A stretch of 64,000 bases of DNA from assembly GCF_900116445.1 (NCBI RefSeq), contig NZ_FPBH01000005.1, forward strand, positions 124,001 through 188,000, read 5' to 3'. Source of the DNA: Paraburkholderia aspalathi. Its GTDB lineage: Bacteria; Pseudomonadota; Gammaproteobacteria; Burkholderiales; Burkholderiaceae. Numbering within the stretch: position 1 is the first letter of the stretch; every line of letters starts with the position of its first letter. The position numbers were made by a program, and so were the translations under genes. The notes beneath the pieces were generated by a model that had not been told where the DNA came from, made no database searches, and saw only the letters and a program-made list of their open reading frames with translations. Of this stretch, positions 8,463 through 16,734 are shown in pieces.

Positions 8463-9812
8463 ATGAACACCGCCATACATCCCGTCGATCGGATTCTGCC
8501 GAAGCGCCAGATGATCACGCTCGGTTTGCAGCACATGCTAGTGGCTTATATCGGCGCGATCGCAGTCCCGTTGATCGTCGCGTCGGCACTGAAGATGTCG
8601 CCGGCCGACACGACCGTGCTCATCAGCACCGCTCTGTTTTGCTCAGGCATCTCGACGATCCTGCAGACCGTCGGCGTCTGGAAGTTCGGCGTGAGGCTGC
8701 CGATTCTGCAAGGCGTCGCGTTCAGCAGCGTCGGGCCGGTCATTGCGATTGGTTTGAGTCCGGGCGTCGGTTTCGCAGGCGTGTGTGGCGCGGTGATTGG
8801 CGCGGGTCTCTTCACGATGTTTGCCGCGCCCTTGGTCGGACGCTTACGAAGATTCTTCCCACCTGTGGTGACCGGCTGCATCGTCACGGTAATTGGTTTG
8901 CAACTGTTCCCCGTTGCGTATCAATGGGCCGGTGGTGGTGAGGCCGCGCAGCAGCAGTTCGGTGCACTGCCCTTCCTGAGCGTCACGCTATTCGTCGCGC
9001 TGGTGATTCTCGCAATCAACCGCTTTGCTGGTCCGTTCCTGCGCAATCTCTCGGTGCTGATCGGATTGATCGCAGGCGGCATTCTGGCGTGCTCGCTCGG
9101 CATGGGCAATTTCACCAGCGTCAGCGCCGCGCCATGGTTCACGCTGCCGATGCCGTTCCACTTCGGCACGCCCGTGTTCTCGCTGGTGCCGGTGCTGACG
9201 ATGATCGTCGTGATGGTGGTGCAGATGGTCGAATCGATGGGGCTGTTCGTCGCTATCGGTGACATCGTCGGCAAAGACGTGAGCGAGGACGACGTGGTGC
9301 GCGGCATGCGTGCGAATGGTCTCGCCAGCGCGATCGCCGGCATGTTCGCTGCGTTCCCCTTTATCGCCTTCATGGAAAACGTCGGCCTCGTGATTCTCAC
9401 CGGCGTGCGCAGCCGCTGGGTGGTTGCGATCAGCGGCGTGCTGATGTGCGTCGTGGCGCTGGTGCCGAAGATCGGCGCGGTAGTCGCATCAACACCTGCC
9501 GCGGCGCTGGGTGGTGCAGGCATCGCAATGTTCGGCGTGGTGGTGGCGGCCGGCGTGCAGACCCTGGCGAAGGTGGACTTCGAGCGCAATCGCTACAACG
9601 TGCTGATCGTCGGCTTTACGATCGCCACTGCGTTGATTCCGGTGATGGCGCCACAAGTCTTCAAACACATGCCCGACTGGACGCAGCCCTTCCTGCATAG
9701 CGGTGTGGTGCTGGCGTGTCTGGTGTCGGTCGTGCTGAACGCGGTGTTGAACGGCGCGCACGAAGAAGAAAAAATCGTCGAGGCGCACAGCAACCTGGTG
9801 CGCGAATCCTAG
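8463..9812 (+). CDS. NCS2-family nucleobase (uracil/xanthine-type) permease
   Basis: 449 residues, about 12-14 hydrophobic segments, of the NCS2/nucleobase-ascorbate transporter family. The start follows AAAGGAG. The QHMLVAYIGAIAVP segment at the N terminus, the GVRLPILQGVAFSSVGPVI region and the later MVESMGLFVAIGDI segment are family landmarks. NCS2 proteins are proton symporters for xanthine, urate, uracil and related planar heterocycles. Placed between the CobW chaperone and a deaminase, it probably imports the substrate of the pathway. The 150-bp gap before it has no recognisable terminator. A purine-sensing riboswitch cannot be confirmed by eye. Confidence 0.92.
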   Translation: MNTAIHPVDRILPKRQMITLGLQHMLVAYIGAIAVPLIVASALKMSPADTTVLISTALFCSGISTILQTVGVWKFGVRLPILQGVAFSSVGPVIAIGLSPGVGFAGVCGAVIGAGLFTMFAAPLVGRLRRFFPPVVTGCIVTVIGLQLFPVAYQWAGGGEAAQQQFGALPFLSVTLFVALVILAINRFAGPFLRNLSVLIGLIAGGILACSLGMGNFTSVSAAPWFTLPMPFHFGTPVFSLVPVLTMIVVMVVQMVESMGLFVAIGDIVGKDVSEDDVVRGMRANGLASAIAGMFAAFPFIAFMENVGLVILTGVRSRWVVAISGVLMCVVALVPKIGAVVASTPAAALGGAGIAMFGVVVAAGVQTLAKVDFERNRYNVLIVGFTIATALIPVMAPQVFKHMPDWTQPFLHSGVVLACLVSVVLNAVLNGAHEEEKIVEAHSNLVRES

Positions 9813-9907
9813 TACGCGAATTAGCGACCGGGACAGCAGGACGAGCGCGGCCGTTGTACCTCCATGGACCGGCGGCCGCTTCGAAGTATCTGAAAGGACA
9901 TTGAATC

Positions 9908-11293
9908 GTGAGCATGCAAACTGAAGCGTTGCTGATCAAGAACCCTGTCGCGGTGATGAGCGGCCGAAGCGGCGATAACGCCCGCCTGGGCCAAGTCGAT
10001 CTGCGCATTCGCAACGGCCGTATAGAAGCCATCGCGCCCAACCTCGAACCGCGTGCTGACGAGCGGGTGATCGACGCGCGTTCATGCGTCGTTTATCCGG
10101 GCTGGGTGAACACGCACCATCATCTGTTCCAGAACCTGCTGAAGGCGGTGCCGTCCGGCATCAACGCCGATTTGCAGGAATGGCTGGCCGCCGTGCCGTA
10201 TCCGCGTCTCGCGCGTTTTACTCCGGACCTGGCGCGTGTCGCTGCACGTCTGGGTCTTGCCGAGCTGCTGTTGTCCGGCGTGACGACCTGTGCCGATCAT
10301 CACTACCTCTATCACGCGGACGGCACCACTGAAACCGGCGATCTGCTATTCGACGAAGCGGCGTCGTTCGGCATGCGCTTTGTGCTGTGCCGTGGCGGCG
10401 CATTGCAGGCGGCGGGGGACCATCCGGGTTTTTCCAAAGTGGCGTTGAAACCCGAGACGCTCGATCAGATGCTCGCCGACGTGGAGCGCTTGAAGTCGCG
10501 CTATCACGATTCGCGGGCGGCTTCCATGCGTCGCGTGGTGGTTGCACCGACTACGCCGACATTTTCACTGCCGCCAGAACTGCTGCCTGAAGTCGCTCGC
10601 GCGGCGCGGCGCATGGGCCTAAGGCTGCACACGCATCTTTCCGAAACGACCCGTTACGTCGATTTCTGCAAAGAGCGCTTCAACAAACTGCCGGTCGAGT
10701 TCGTCGCCGATCACGAGTGGCTCGGGCCGGACGTCTGGTTCGCTCACCTCGTGCATTTGCAGCCGAGCGAGATCACGATGCTTGCGGAAACCGGCAGCGG
10801 CTGCTCGCACTGTCCGGTGAGCAATGCGCGCCTCGGCAGCGGTATTGCGCCGGCACCGCAGATGGCGGCGGCGGGCGTGCCGATGTCGCTGGCCGTAGAC
10901 GGCGTCGCCTCGAACGAGTCCGGCAGCATGACCAACGAAGCGCACTTCGCGTGGTTGGTGCATCGGGCGGCGCAAGGCGCGTCGGCGACCACCGTCGAAG
11001 AGACGATTCATTGGGGCAGCGCGGGCGGCGCAGGTGTGCTCGGCCTCGATGCAGTCGGCACGCTCGAAGTCGGCAAGGCAGCGGATTTCGTGCTTTATGA
11101 CGTCAGCGATCTGCGCTTCAACGGCTTCCATGACGTGGCCATGGCGCCGGTGACGGCGGGTGAGCCGGCTCGAGTTCGCTACAACGTGGTGAATGGTCGG
11201 GTCGTGGTGGACAACGGTGTGATTCCGGGCCTCGATCTCGAGCAGCTTCGCTATGAAGCCGCTGAGGGCGTGAAGCTGTTGCTCGCCGACTAA
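9908..11293 (+). CDS. Amidohydrolase of the TrzA/AtzB/8-oxoguanine-deaminase group
   Basis: 461 residues with a GTG start after AAAGGA. An ATG two codons later is possible. The zinc ligands are visible: His70 and His72 in VNTHHHLFQ, His in LHTHLSET, His in HLVHLQ, and the Asp in AVDGVASNES. This cog0402 group contains aminohydrolases that replace an exocyclic amino group of purines, pterins, triazines or S-adenosylhomocysteine with a carbonyl. The His-rich N-terminal motif followed by Q resembles 8-oxoguanine and isoxanthopterin deaminases (from memory of the family). With the nucleobase permease upstream, deamination of an imported pterin- or purine-like ring is the best guess. Confidence 0.88.
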   Translation: MSMQTEALLIKNPVAVMSGRSGDNARLGQVDLRIRNGRIEAIAPNLEPRADERVIDARSCVVYPGWVNTHHHLFQNLLKAVPSGINADLQEWLAAVPYPRLARFTPDLARVAARLGLAELLLSGVTTCADHHYLYHADGTTETGDLLFDEAASFGMRFVLCRGGALQAAGDHPGFSKVALKPETLDQMLADVERLKSRYHDSRAASMRRVVVAPTTPTFSLPPELLPEVARAARRMGLRLHTHLSETTRYVDFCKERFNKLPVEFVADHEWLGPDVWFAHLVHLQPSEITMLAETGSGCSHCPVSNARLGSGIAPAPQMAAAGVPMSLAVDGVASNESGSMTNEAHFAWLVHRAAQGASATTVEETIHWGSAGGAGVLGLDAVGTLEVGKAADFVLYDVSDLRFNGFHDVAMAPVTAGEPARVRYNVVNGRVVVDNGVIPGLDLEQLRYEAAEGVKLLLAD

Positions 11294-11332
11294 CCCCATC
11301 GAAGCACTCAAGCACCCAAGGGGCACACCACG

Positions 11333-12064
11333 ATGCAACACAGGAGAATCCGGCTCGGCATCCTCACGCCGTCGTCGAACACGGCGTTGGAGCCGATTAC
11401 TGCTGCCATGCTCAGCGAACTGCCGCACGTCAGTGCACACTTTGCGCGCTTCACGGTCACGGAGATCGCGTTGTCGGAGCAGGCACTCGGCCAGTTCGAC
11501 GCGAGCCGGATTCTCGCAGCGGCGTGTCAGTTGGCCGATGCACGTGTCGACGTGATCGGCTGGAGCGGCACGTCGGCCGGTTGGCTCGGCTTTGAGCGCG
11601 ACCAGGCGTTGTGCCGCCAGATCACCGAGGCGACCGGCATTCCCGCAACGACCTCGGTACTGGCGCTCAACGAGATTTTCGCCAAGACAGGCGTGCGACG
11701 GTTCGGTTTGGTGTCGCCATATATCGACGAGGTTCAGCAGAGGATCGTGCGCAACTACGAGAAGCTCGGCATCGAATGCGTTTCCGAACGACACCTCGGC
11801 TTGCAGGACAATTTCAGTTTTGCCGAGGTGCCGGATACGCAACTGGCGATCATGATGCGTGAAGCCGCGTTTGCGAGGCCGGATGCGCTGACAACGTTCT
11901 GCACGAATCTGCACGCGGCGCATCTGGTGCGGGCGTTTGAGATGGCGACGGATATTCCCGCGTATGACACGGTGGCCACCGTCGTTTGGAAGGCTTTAAG
12001 GATGTTGGGCGTGGACACCAGGCCGCTTGGGAGTTGGGGTAGATTGTTTGAGGAGGTGGATTGA
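11333..12064 (+). CDS. Asp/Glu-racemase-superfamily protein of arylmalonate-decarboxylase/maleate-isomerase type
   Basis: 243 residues. The fold family includes maleate isomerase, Asp/Glu racemase and arylmalonate decarboxylase (AMDase). TPSSNTALEP at 12-21 and the C-terminal WGRLFEEVD match the AMDase/maleate-isomerase branch. Racemases and isomerases have two catalytic Cys. Here the first position is Gly79 (WSGTSAGW) and only the second Cys190 (TFCTNLH) remains, the same Gly/Cys arrangement known for AMDase (Gly74, Cys188). A decarboxylase of a malonate-like acid is therefore favoured over a racemase. It is the last gene of the catabolic run, 39 bp after the deaminase, and would suit a late step on an acyclic product (inference). 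Confidence 0.85.
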   Translation: MQHRRIRLGILTPSSNTALEPITAAMLSELPHVSAHFARFTVTEIALSEQALGQFDASRILAAACQLADARVDVIGWSGTSAGWLGFERDQALCRQITEATGIPATTSVLALNEIFAKTGVRRFGLVSPYIDEVQQRIVRNYEKLGIECVSERHLGLQDNFSFAEVPDTQLAIMMREAAFARPDALTTFCTNLHAAHLVRAFEMATDIPAYDTVATVVWKALRMLGVDTRPLGSWGRLFEEVD

Positions 12065-12144
12065 GCGCGGCCGCAGGGGGTGTAGTGAGCAGACTGGATG
12101 AGTCCGGTTTGCAATGACATTGAACGGTTGAGCAAGAACGATAG

Positions 12145-12174
12145 CTTAAAGGCACAGGTCCGTGCGCCTTTAAG
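12145..12174. terminator. Bidirectional terminator between convergent genes
   Basis: CTTAAAG-GCAC, six-base loop, GTGC-GC-CTTTAAG forms a stem with a two-base bulge, flanked by A/T on each side. It separates the end of the catabolic operon from the convergent threonyl-tRNA synthetase gene. Confidence 0.6.
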
Positions 12175-12194
12175 CCGGTGATGCTGTCATTGCT

Positions 12195-13400
12195 TCATTG
12201 CGTGCAAGGCGGCAACGCACACAGTCGCAAATGCTCGACGCCCTCGGCGAGCGCAAGCGTCGACTGCTGCCCGTCGCGCATGCGAATGCTGATCGTCCGA
12301 TCGCGCTCATCGCGCGAACCGACTGCGACGAAAATCGGCACCTGCTTCTCCCTTGCATCGACGATCTTCTTCTCCAATCGCTCCGGTCGGCCATCGAGCA
12401 GTGCTCTGATGCCGGCGTCGTCAAGCGCCTGCATCACTTCTTGCGCGTAGGCCGCGTTCGCGTCGCTGATCGTCGCGACCACGACCTGTTCCGGCGTGAG
12501 CCACACCGGCAACCACCCTTCGTGATGTTCGAGCAGCATCGCGATGAAACGCTCCATGCTACCGAGCACCGCATGATGAATCATCACCGGCCGCTCACGT
12601 TCGTTGCGCTCGTTGACGAACTCCGCGTCGAGCCGATCGGGCAGCACGAAATCGAGTTGGATCGTGCCGCATTGCCAGCTGCGTTCACGGCTATCCGTCA
12701 AATGAAACTCCAGTTTCGGCCCGTAAAACGCGCCCTCTCCTTCGAGTACGTCGAATTTAAGGCTCGCTGCACGCGCTGCATTGGCCAGCGCCTCTTCTGC
12801 ACGATCCCACGTTTGATCGTTGCCCGCGCGCATCGCAGGCCGTGTAGCGAGTGCCACTTTGAAGTCCGGGAAACCTAGGTCCGCATAGACAGCACGCAGC
12901 AGAGAACAGAAGCGGCCTACTTCGCCTTCGATATGCGCCTCCGTGCAGAACACATGCGCATCGTCCTGCACGAAAGCACGCGTACGTTTGAGCCCTTCAA
13001 GCGATCCTGAAGGTTCGTCACGATGACACGCGCCGAACTCGCTATAACGAACCGGCAGCTCGCGATACGACCGCACACGCTGGTTAAACACCTGTACGTG
13101 ACACGGACAACTCATCGGCTTCAAACACAGCGTGCGTCCTTCTTCCGCGTCGGCCAACGAATACATCGCCGCGCCGAACTTCTCCCAATGGCCGCTTTTC
13201 TCCCACAACGAGCGCGCCAGCAGTTGCGGTGTACGGATCTCGCGAAAGCCCGCGCGCCGCATGCGGGCACGAATGTAGTCTTCCAGCACGCGGTACAACT
13301 CCCAGCCGCGTGGGTGCCAGAACACCATGCCGGCGCCTTCTTCCTGTTGATGAAAGAGGTCGAGTTTGTTGCCAAGTACACGATGGTCGATGTCGTTCAC
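12195..13400 (-). CDS. thrS: Threonyl-tRNA synthetase, short form without TGS and editing domains
   Basis: 401 residues against about 640 for ordinary ThrRS. The N-terminal TGS and editing domains are absent; the class II catalytic core and anticodon-binding domain remain. Visible landmarks are KPMSCPCHVQVF (zinc Cys), motif 2 ACHRDEPSGSLEGLKRTR, the zinc His in DDAHVF, and motif 3 IHHAVLGSMERFIAML. The C-terminal domain starts near WLTPEQVVVATIS. Start is GTG at 13400, with ACGGAG seven bases upstream. It lies behind a Thr-codon leader peptide and hairpin at 13470-13614, so it is likely induced on threonyl-tRNA shortage. Full-length thrS presumably exists elsewhere. A back-up or resistance-type ThrRS that cannot hydrolyse mischarged Ser-tRNA is the likely role. 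Confidence 0.93.
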   Translation of the reverse strand: MNDIDHRVLGNKLDLFHQQEEGAGMVFWHPRGWELYRVLEDYIRARMRRAGFREIRTPQLLARSLWEKSGHWEKFGAAMYSLADAEEGRTLCLKPMSCPCHVQVFNQRVRSYRELPVRYSEFGACHRDEPSGSLEGLKRTRAFVQDDAHVFCTEAHIEGEVGRFCSLLRAVYADLGFPDFKVALATRPAMRAGNDQTWDRAEEALANAARAASLKFDVLEGEGAFYGPKLEFHLTDSRERSWQCGTIQLDFVLPDRLDAEFVNERNERERPVMIHHAVLGSMERFIAMLLEHHEGWLPVWLTPEQVVVATISDANAAYAQEVMQALDDAGIRALLDGRPERLEKKIVDAREKQVPIFVAVGSRDERDRTISIRMRDGQQSTLALAEGVEHLRLCALPPCTQ

Positions 13401-13469
13401 GATGACACTCCGTTTGATTTGATCTTGCAGATACTGAGGATCGATGCCGCAAACGGAGGTCCAGAAACG

Positions 13470-13504
13470 CCAAAGGCCCCGTCCGTTTCCGGCGGGGCCT
13501 TTGG
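13470..13504 (-). terminator. Attenuator hairpin of the short thrS
   Basis: Perfect 12-bp arms CCAAAGGCCCCG and CGGGGCCTTTGG enclose an inner CCG-TTTC-CGG mini-stem, an extremely stable hairpin. It lies between the Thr leader peptide and the synthetase start on the minus strand. The leader segment GGAGGTC (within 13536-13550) is complementary to GACCTCC just after the hairpin (about 13454-13462), a possible alternative pairing. The U-tract is short (GCGUUUC), so termination strength needs measurement. Confidence 0.8.
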
Positions 13505-13527
13505 TGGTCTGCCACAGCTTCCTGCTT

Positions 13528-13614
13528 CTAGCGTGCGCGACCTCCAGACGACCCGCCTGTGAAGGTGGTCGTCGTGGTGGTGACGGCAGCGAAGGGAATC
13601 GAATGGAAGTCCAT
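13528..13614 (-). CDS. Threonine-codon leader peptide (28 residues) controlling thrS
   Basis: This short ORF has six consecutive Thr codons followed by Phe and a seventh Thr (VTTTTTTFTGG at residues 11-21), then ends 23 bases before a strong GC-rich hairpin. That is the exact layout of amino-acid biosynthetic attenuators: when charged tRNA-Thr is scarce the ribosome stalls on the run and the terminator is prevented. Here the target is the threonyl-tRNA synthetase itself. The start ATG at 13614 has no clear ribosome site. A promoter ends only eight bases upstream, so the message may be nearly leaderless. Confidence 0.85.
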   Translation of the reverse strand: MDFHSIPFAAVTTTTTTFTGGSSGGRAR

Positions 13615-13622
13615 GGATCGAC

Positions 13623-13650
13623 AGTAAACGATTTTGTGGCGACGCGTCAA
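13623..13650 (-). promoter_or_regulatory. Sigma-70-type promoter of the thr leader/thrS unit
   Basis: Minus-strand TTGACG (13645-13650) and TTTACT (13623-13628) are separated by 16 bp. They match five of six and four of six consensus bases. Transcription would begin at about 13614-13617, at or just before the leader-peptide ATG. Confidence 0.55.
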
Positions 13651-13747
13651 TCGCAATCTGGATAAGCGATACGATGGATGTTTGATCCGGAGCCGCCGCA
13701 TCTTCGCTAAACTTCGATCGACCTTCCAACAAACCGAGCACCTCACC

Positions 13748-14233
13748 TTGACCATCCACATCCGCCCCGCCCACGCAGCCGACGCCGCTCTGATTCTCCG
13801 CTTCATCACCGAACTCGCGGTGTATGAGAAAGCGGAGCACGAAGTTGTCGCGACCGTCGAAGACATCGAAACGAGCCTGTTCTCCGCTACGTCCACCGCG
13901 AAGGCTTTGATCTGCGAAATGAACGGCCAGCCGATCGGTTTTTGCGTTTACTTCTTCTCCTATTCGACGTGGCTCGGCAAACAGGGGCTCTATCTGGAAG
14001 ACCTGTACATATCGCCGACATCGCGTGGCAGTGGCGCGGGCAAACAAATGCTTCGCCATCTTGCGCAAATTGCCTGCGAAACGGGCTGTGGGCGCTTCGA
14101 ATGGAGTGTGCTCGACTGGAACGAACCCGCGATCGGCTTCTATGAATCGATCGGCGCGAGCGCGCAAAGCGAATGGGTTCGCTATCGGCTGGCGGGCGAG
14201 GCCCTTACGGCGTTCGCCGATGGCAATTCGTGA
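13748..14233 (+). CDS. GNAT-family N-acetyltransferase (diamine-acetyltransferase-like)
   Basis: 161 residues if translation begins at the TTG at 13748 (reading LTIHIRPAHAADAA), where homology to the family begins. No better ATG exists and the ribosome site is weak. The GNAT fold is clear: acetyl-CoA motif A LEDLYISPTSRGSGAGKQML near residues 80-100 (R-x-x-G-x-G/A form) and the motif B FEWSVLDWNEPAIGFYESIG. Closest in pattern to the spermidine/spermine and thialysine acetyltransferase group, but substrate is uncertain. It diverges from the Thr leader unit, whose promoter lies about 100 bp upstream. Confidence 0.85.
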   Translation: MTIHIRPAHAADAALILRFITELAVYEKAEHEVVATVEDIETSLFSATSTAKALICEMNGQPIGFCVYFFSYSTWLGKQGLYLEDLYISPTSRGSGAGKQMLRHLAQIACETGCGRFEWSVLDWNEPAIGFYESIGASAQSEWVRYRLAGEALTAFADGNS

Positions 14234-14273
14234 GACACGCTTGCCCCCGGACAGAAACGTAGCCGCTAGCCGA

Positions 14274-14858
14274 TTAATCCCCCGCGCCGCTCGCCACCGG
14301 CGCGACTTCAAACGCATCGCCCGTGGCGAAGAACGTCCCGCCCGCCACGTAATGGCATGTGCGCAGATCCGGATCATCGCCAAAGTGCCAGCGGTTGTTC
14401 GAATACGCGCGGCTGTCCGCATAGGCGGCGACCACTTCGCCAATGATCAGATCGTGCCGTTGGCTATCGTCCGGAATCACCTTGCATTCCATCCACGTGA
14501 TGCAGCCCGCCAGCATCGGCACATCGATTTCTTGTGCCGGGAAAGTCTCAAGGTTGAAGGCTGCGAACTTGTCGAGTTCCGCGCCTGGGTTCGTTCCCAC
14601 TGCCAGCGTCTGCGCGGCAAATCCGCGGCTCGGCAGTTGCAGCCCGAACACGCCGCTCGCTTCGATCAGTTGTCGCGTGAGCGTGCGGCTGTCCACCACG
14701 ACGACAACCTTCGGAGGGGTGAAATCGAGCGGCATCGCCCACGATGCCGCCATCACATTCGAGCGGCCGCCGTGCGCGCTGGTGATGATCGTGACAGGTC
14801 CATGATTCAGTAACTGCGTGGCCCGCGACAATGCGACGGGTTCCCGGGTGACTTTCAT
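14274..14858 (-). CDS. Flavin reductase-like (FMN-binding split-barrel) protein
   Basis: 194 residues of the flavin_reduct/split-barrel family, which bind FMN and either reduce flavin for partner monooxygenases or act as oxidoreductases. The segments GPVTIITSAHGGRSNVMAAS (residues 20-39, typical flavin-phosphate contact), LDFTPPKVVVVVDS and GVFGLQLPS support this. Convergent with the GNAT gene (40 bp between stops). It is a single gene with no partner oxygenase nearby, so role is open. Confidence 0.85.
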   Translation of the reverse strand: MKVTREPVALSRATQLLNHGPVTIITSAHGGRSNVMAASWAMPLDFTPPKVVVVVDSRTLTRQLIEASGVFGLQLPSRGFAAQTLAVGTNPGAELDKFAAFNLETFPAQEIDVPMLAGCITWMECKVIPDDSQRHDLIIGEVVAAYADSRAYSNNRWHFGDDPDLRTCHYVAGGTFFATGDAFEVAPVASGAGD

Positions 14859-15041
14859 ACGTGCTCTTCCGCGTCAAATGGATCAGGCAGATTGTAGCGG
14901 GGACACGTAAAACGGGTGCAGCGTGTCGCATGAAACGGAAAGTGAAAACTGCGCCAGGTCGGTGAGAAACTGCTGATGCAGTTTCTTCCTCGACTAGCCG
15001 CTGTGACATCAGAATAAGACGGCCCCAGCCAAGGAATGCAA

Positions 15042-16565
15042 TCAAGTCTCCTGCTGAATCGATGCGACAACATCACCTGCGGAGACGACAGCGTTCCTTC
15101 CACTTCTTTTGGCCGCGTACAGCGCCATATCAGCTGAATTAGTCAATTCATCCAGCGACAAGGAACGTGAGCGTCGACCGGTCGCGCATCCAATACTCAC
15201 TGTGAAGGGCGAAATTTTCGCAGAAGCCACAGCCTGTCGCCCATGCTCGACTTCACGACGTATTGCTTCAGCAATCTGAACCGCGCCCGCTTCATCCGTG
15301 TCGGGTAACACCACAACAAATTCTTCTCCACCATATCGTGCCGCGACATCGCCACGACGACGCGCGTGACGATTGATGCACTCCGCGAGATGTTGTAATG
15401 CTATATCGCCCTGAGCATGGCCGTGGCTGTCATTGTATTTCTTGAAGTTATCCGCATCGACGAACAGCAGTGACAGGTAACCATCATGGCGCTGAAGTCT
15501 GCCCCACTCGTTTTCGAGCACTTCGTCGAGGGCACGGCGGTTCTTGAGCCCTGTCAACGCGTCGGTTTGCGTCAGCTCTGTAAGCAGCACCTGAGTCTGT
15601 ACCTGGTCCCGCAGTGCGAACGCAAGCAACCAGACCGCTGCACAGAACGCGAAGCTAACGGACGATGCGGAAATCCCGACTATCCATGACAACTGCTTCC
15701 AGGAGGCCAGTACGTCGCTTTCCGCCGGCGCGACGACGGCGATGAGTGGCGTGCCGGGAATGCGCTGGAATGTATACAGACGAAGTACGCCGTCCGAGAT
15801 CGATCGAGCAGCATAGAACCCGGAATCATGGTTCACCATCCGCGGAAACACTGGAGATGTACCCACATTGACCTGCCCAGCCCGGCTGCTTGGGGGATTT
15901 CTGGCCACCAGCGTGCCGTCCGTCCGTACGATCGCAGTGATACCCTTTGGCCCCACGTCCAGTTTTGTAAGGAGTTGCCTGAAATACTCGACGTCAATAG
16001 CGACAATCGCTACCCCGCCGAATGACCCGTCGGGCCGGGTCATCCTTCTCGAGATCGCGATTGACTGCGCGCCTGGCCGCGACCGTGCCCGGTAAACTGA
16101 TGACACATAGAGCCCGACATTCGCCGACTGGCGATGAACTATGAAATAGTCCCGATCGCTGAAATCCCATGTATGGGAGCTGGAACAGCAGCCGTCGATA
16201 AGACGACCTTGATCGTCCGTGACTCCCATCCCAGTGACGTACTTGGCCGCGGTCTGGTCAAACAGCAATTCGTGACGCAGGTCAGGATCCATGCTTTGGA
16301 CCACAGGTTTGTCCAGCGCCGAAATCAAGGCGAGAAGCGAGTTATTTGACGTTTCAATCGTCCTCGCGATATTGCTGACCAAAACGGCAGTGACGTTTCT
16401 GGACGTTTCATGGGCATGTTCGACGGCGGCCTCACGGGAGGCCAGAAGCGTGATCAGACTGATCGCCAACACGCCCAATGACATCAGACTACCGAGCATG
16501 CCGACGATCAAAGGATGGCGGCCGGCGAGAACAGCCAGTTTTCCGGTAGTCATGGAAAGAGACAC
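15042..16565 (-). CDS. Membrane-bound dCache-GGDEF diguanylate cyclase
   Basis: 507 residues. One TM helix near residues 18-42, a periplasmic double-Cache-like sensor (about 45-285), a second TM near 290-315, then a GGDEF domain with intact GGEEF (about residue 413), TDALTGLKNRRALDE and FVDADNFKKYNDSHGH. An RRGD inhibitory (I-) site lies five residues before GGEEF, so product feedback is expected. It makes cyclic di-GMP in response to an external small ligand. The start is GTG at 16565 or ATG at 16553; neither has a strong ribosome site. It is upstream-adjacent to a chemoreceptor but separated by a terminator. Confidence 0.92.
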   Translation of the reverse strand: MSLSMTTGKLAVLAGRHPLIVGMLGSLMSLGVLAISLITLLASREAAVEHAHETSRNVTAVLVSNIARTIETSNNSLLALISALDKPVVQSMDPDLRHELLFDQTAAKYVTGMGVTDDQGRLIDGCCSSSHTWDFSDRDYFIVHRQSANVGLYVSSVYRARSRPGAQSIAISRRMTRPDGSFGGVAIVAIDVEYFRQLLTKLDVGPKGITAIVRTDGTLVARNPPSSRAGQVNVGTSPVFPRMVNHDSGFYAARSISDGVLRLYTFQRIPGTPLIAVVAPAESDVLASWKQLSWIVGISASSVSFAFCAAVWLLAFALRDQVQTQVLLTELTQTDALTGLKNRRALDEVLENEWGRLQRHDGYLSLLFVDADNFKKYNDSHGHAQGDIALQHLAECINRHARRRGDVAARYGGEEFVVVLPDTDEAGAVQIAEAIRREVEHGRQAVASAKISPFTVSIGCATGRRSRSLSLDELTNSADMALYAAKRSGRNAVVSAGDVVASIQQET

Positions 16566-16707
16566 GGTAATGCTCTAATGGGTGCACCCGGTCCTAACAA
16601 CGTTGTCCCGCAGGCGCGCCGTAGAGTCGGGTTGGAGTAAACGGATTCAGCGGCGAAGGATTGCCAAGGTTTCGCGGATAGCCGATGACCCGGTTAACGG
16701 CAGCGTC

Positions 16708-16734
16708 AAAAAAAAATGGACCCTCGGGTCCATT
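16708..16734 (-). terminator. Rho-independent terminator of the chemoreceptor gene
   Basis: On the minus strand AATGGACCC-GA-GGGTCCATT is followed by a run of eight or nine U residues (A-run at 16708-16716 on the plus strand). It lies about 140 bp downstream of the chemoreceptor stop. Confidence 0.85.

Noticed and set aside
13400..13614. T-box riboswitch upstream of thrS
   Set aside because: No T-box consensus is visible, and the Thr-codon leader ORF plus hairpin explains the region.
13397..14443. Long minus-strand open frame over the thrS leader and GNAT gene
   Set aside because: It is antisense to a clear GNAT gene and Arg/Ala-rich as typical of GC-rich shadows. It is not in frame with the short Thr-run ORF, which was judged on its own.
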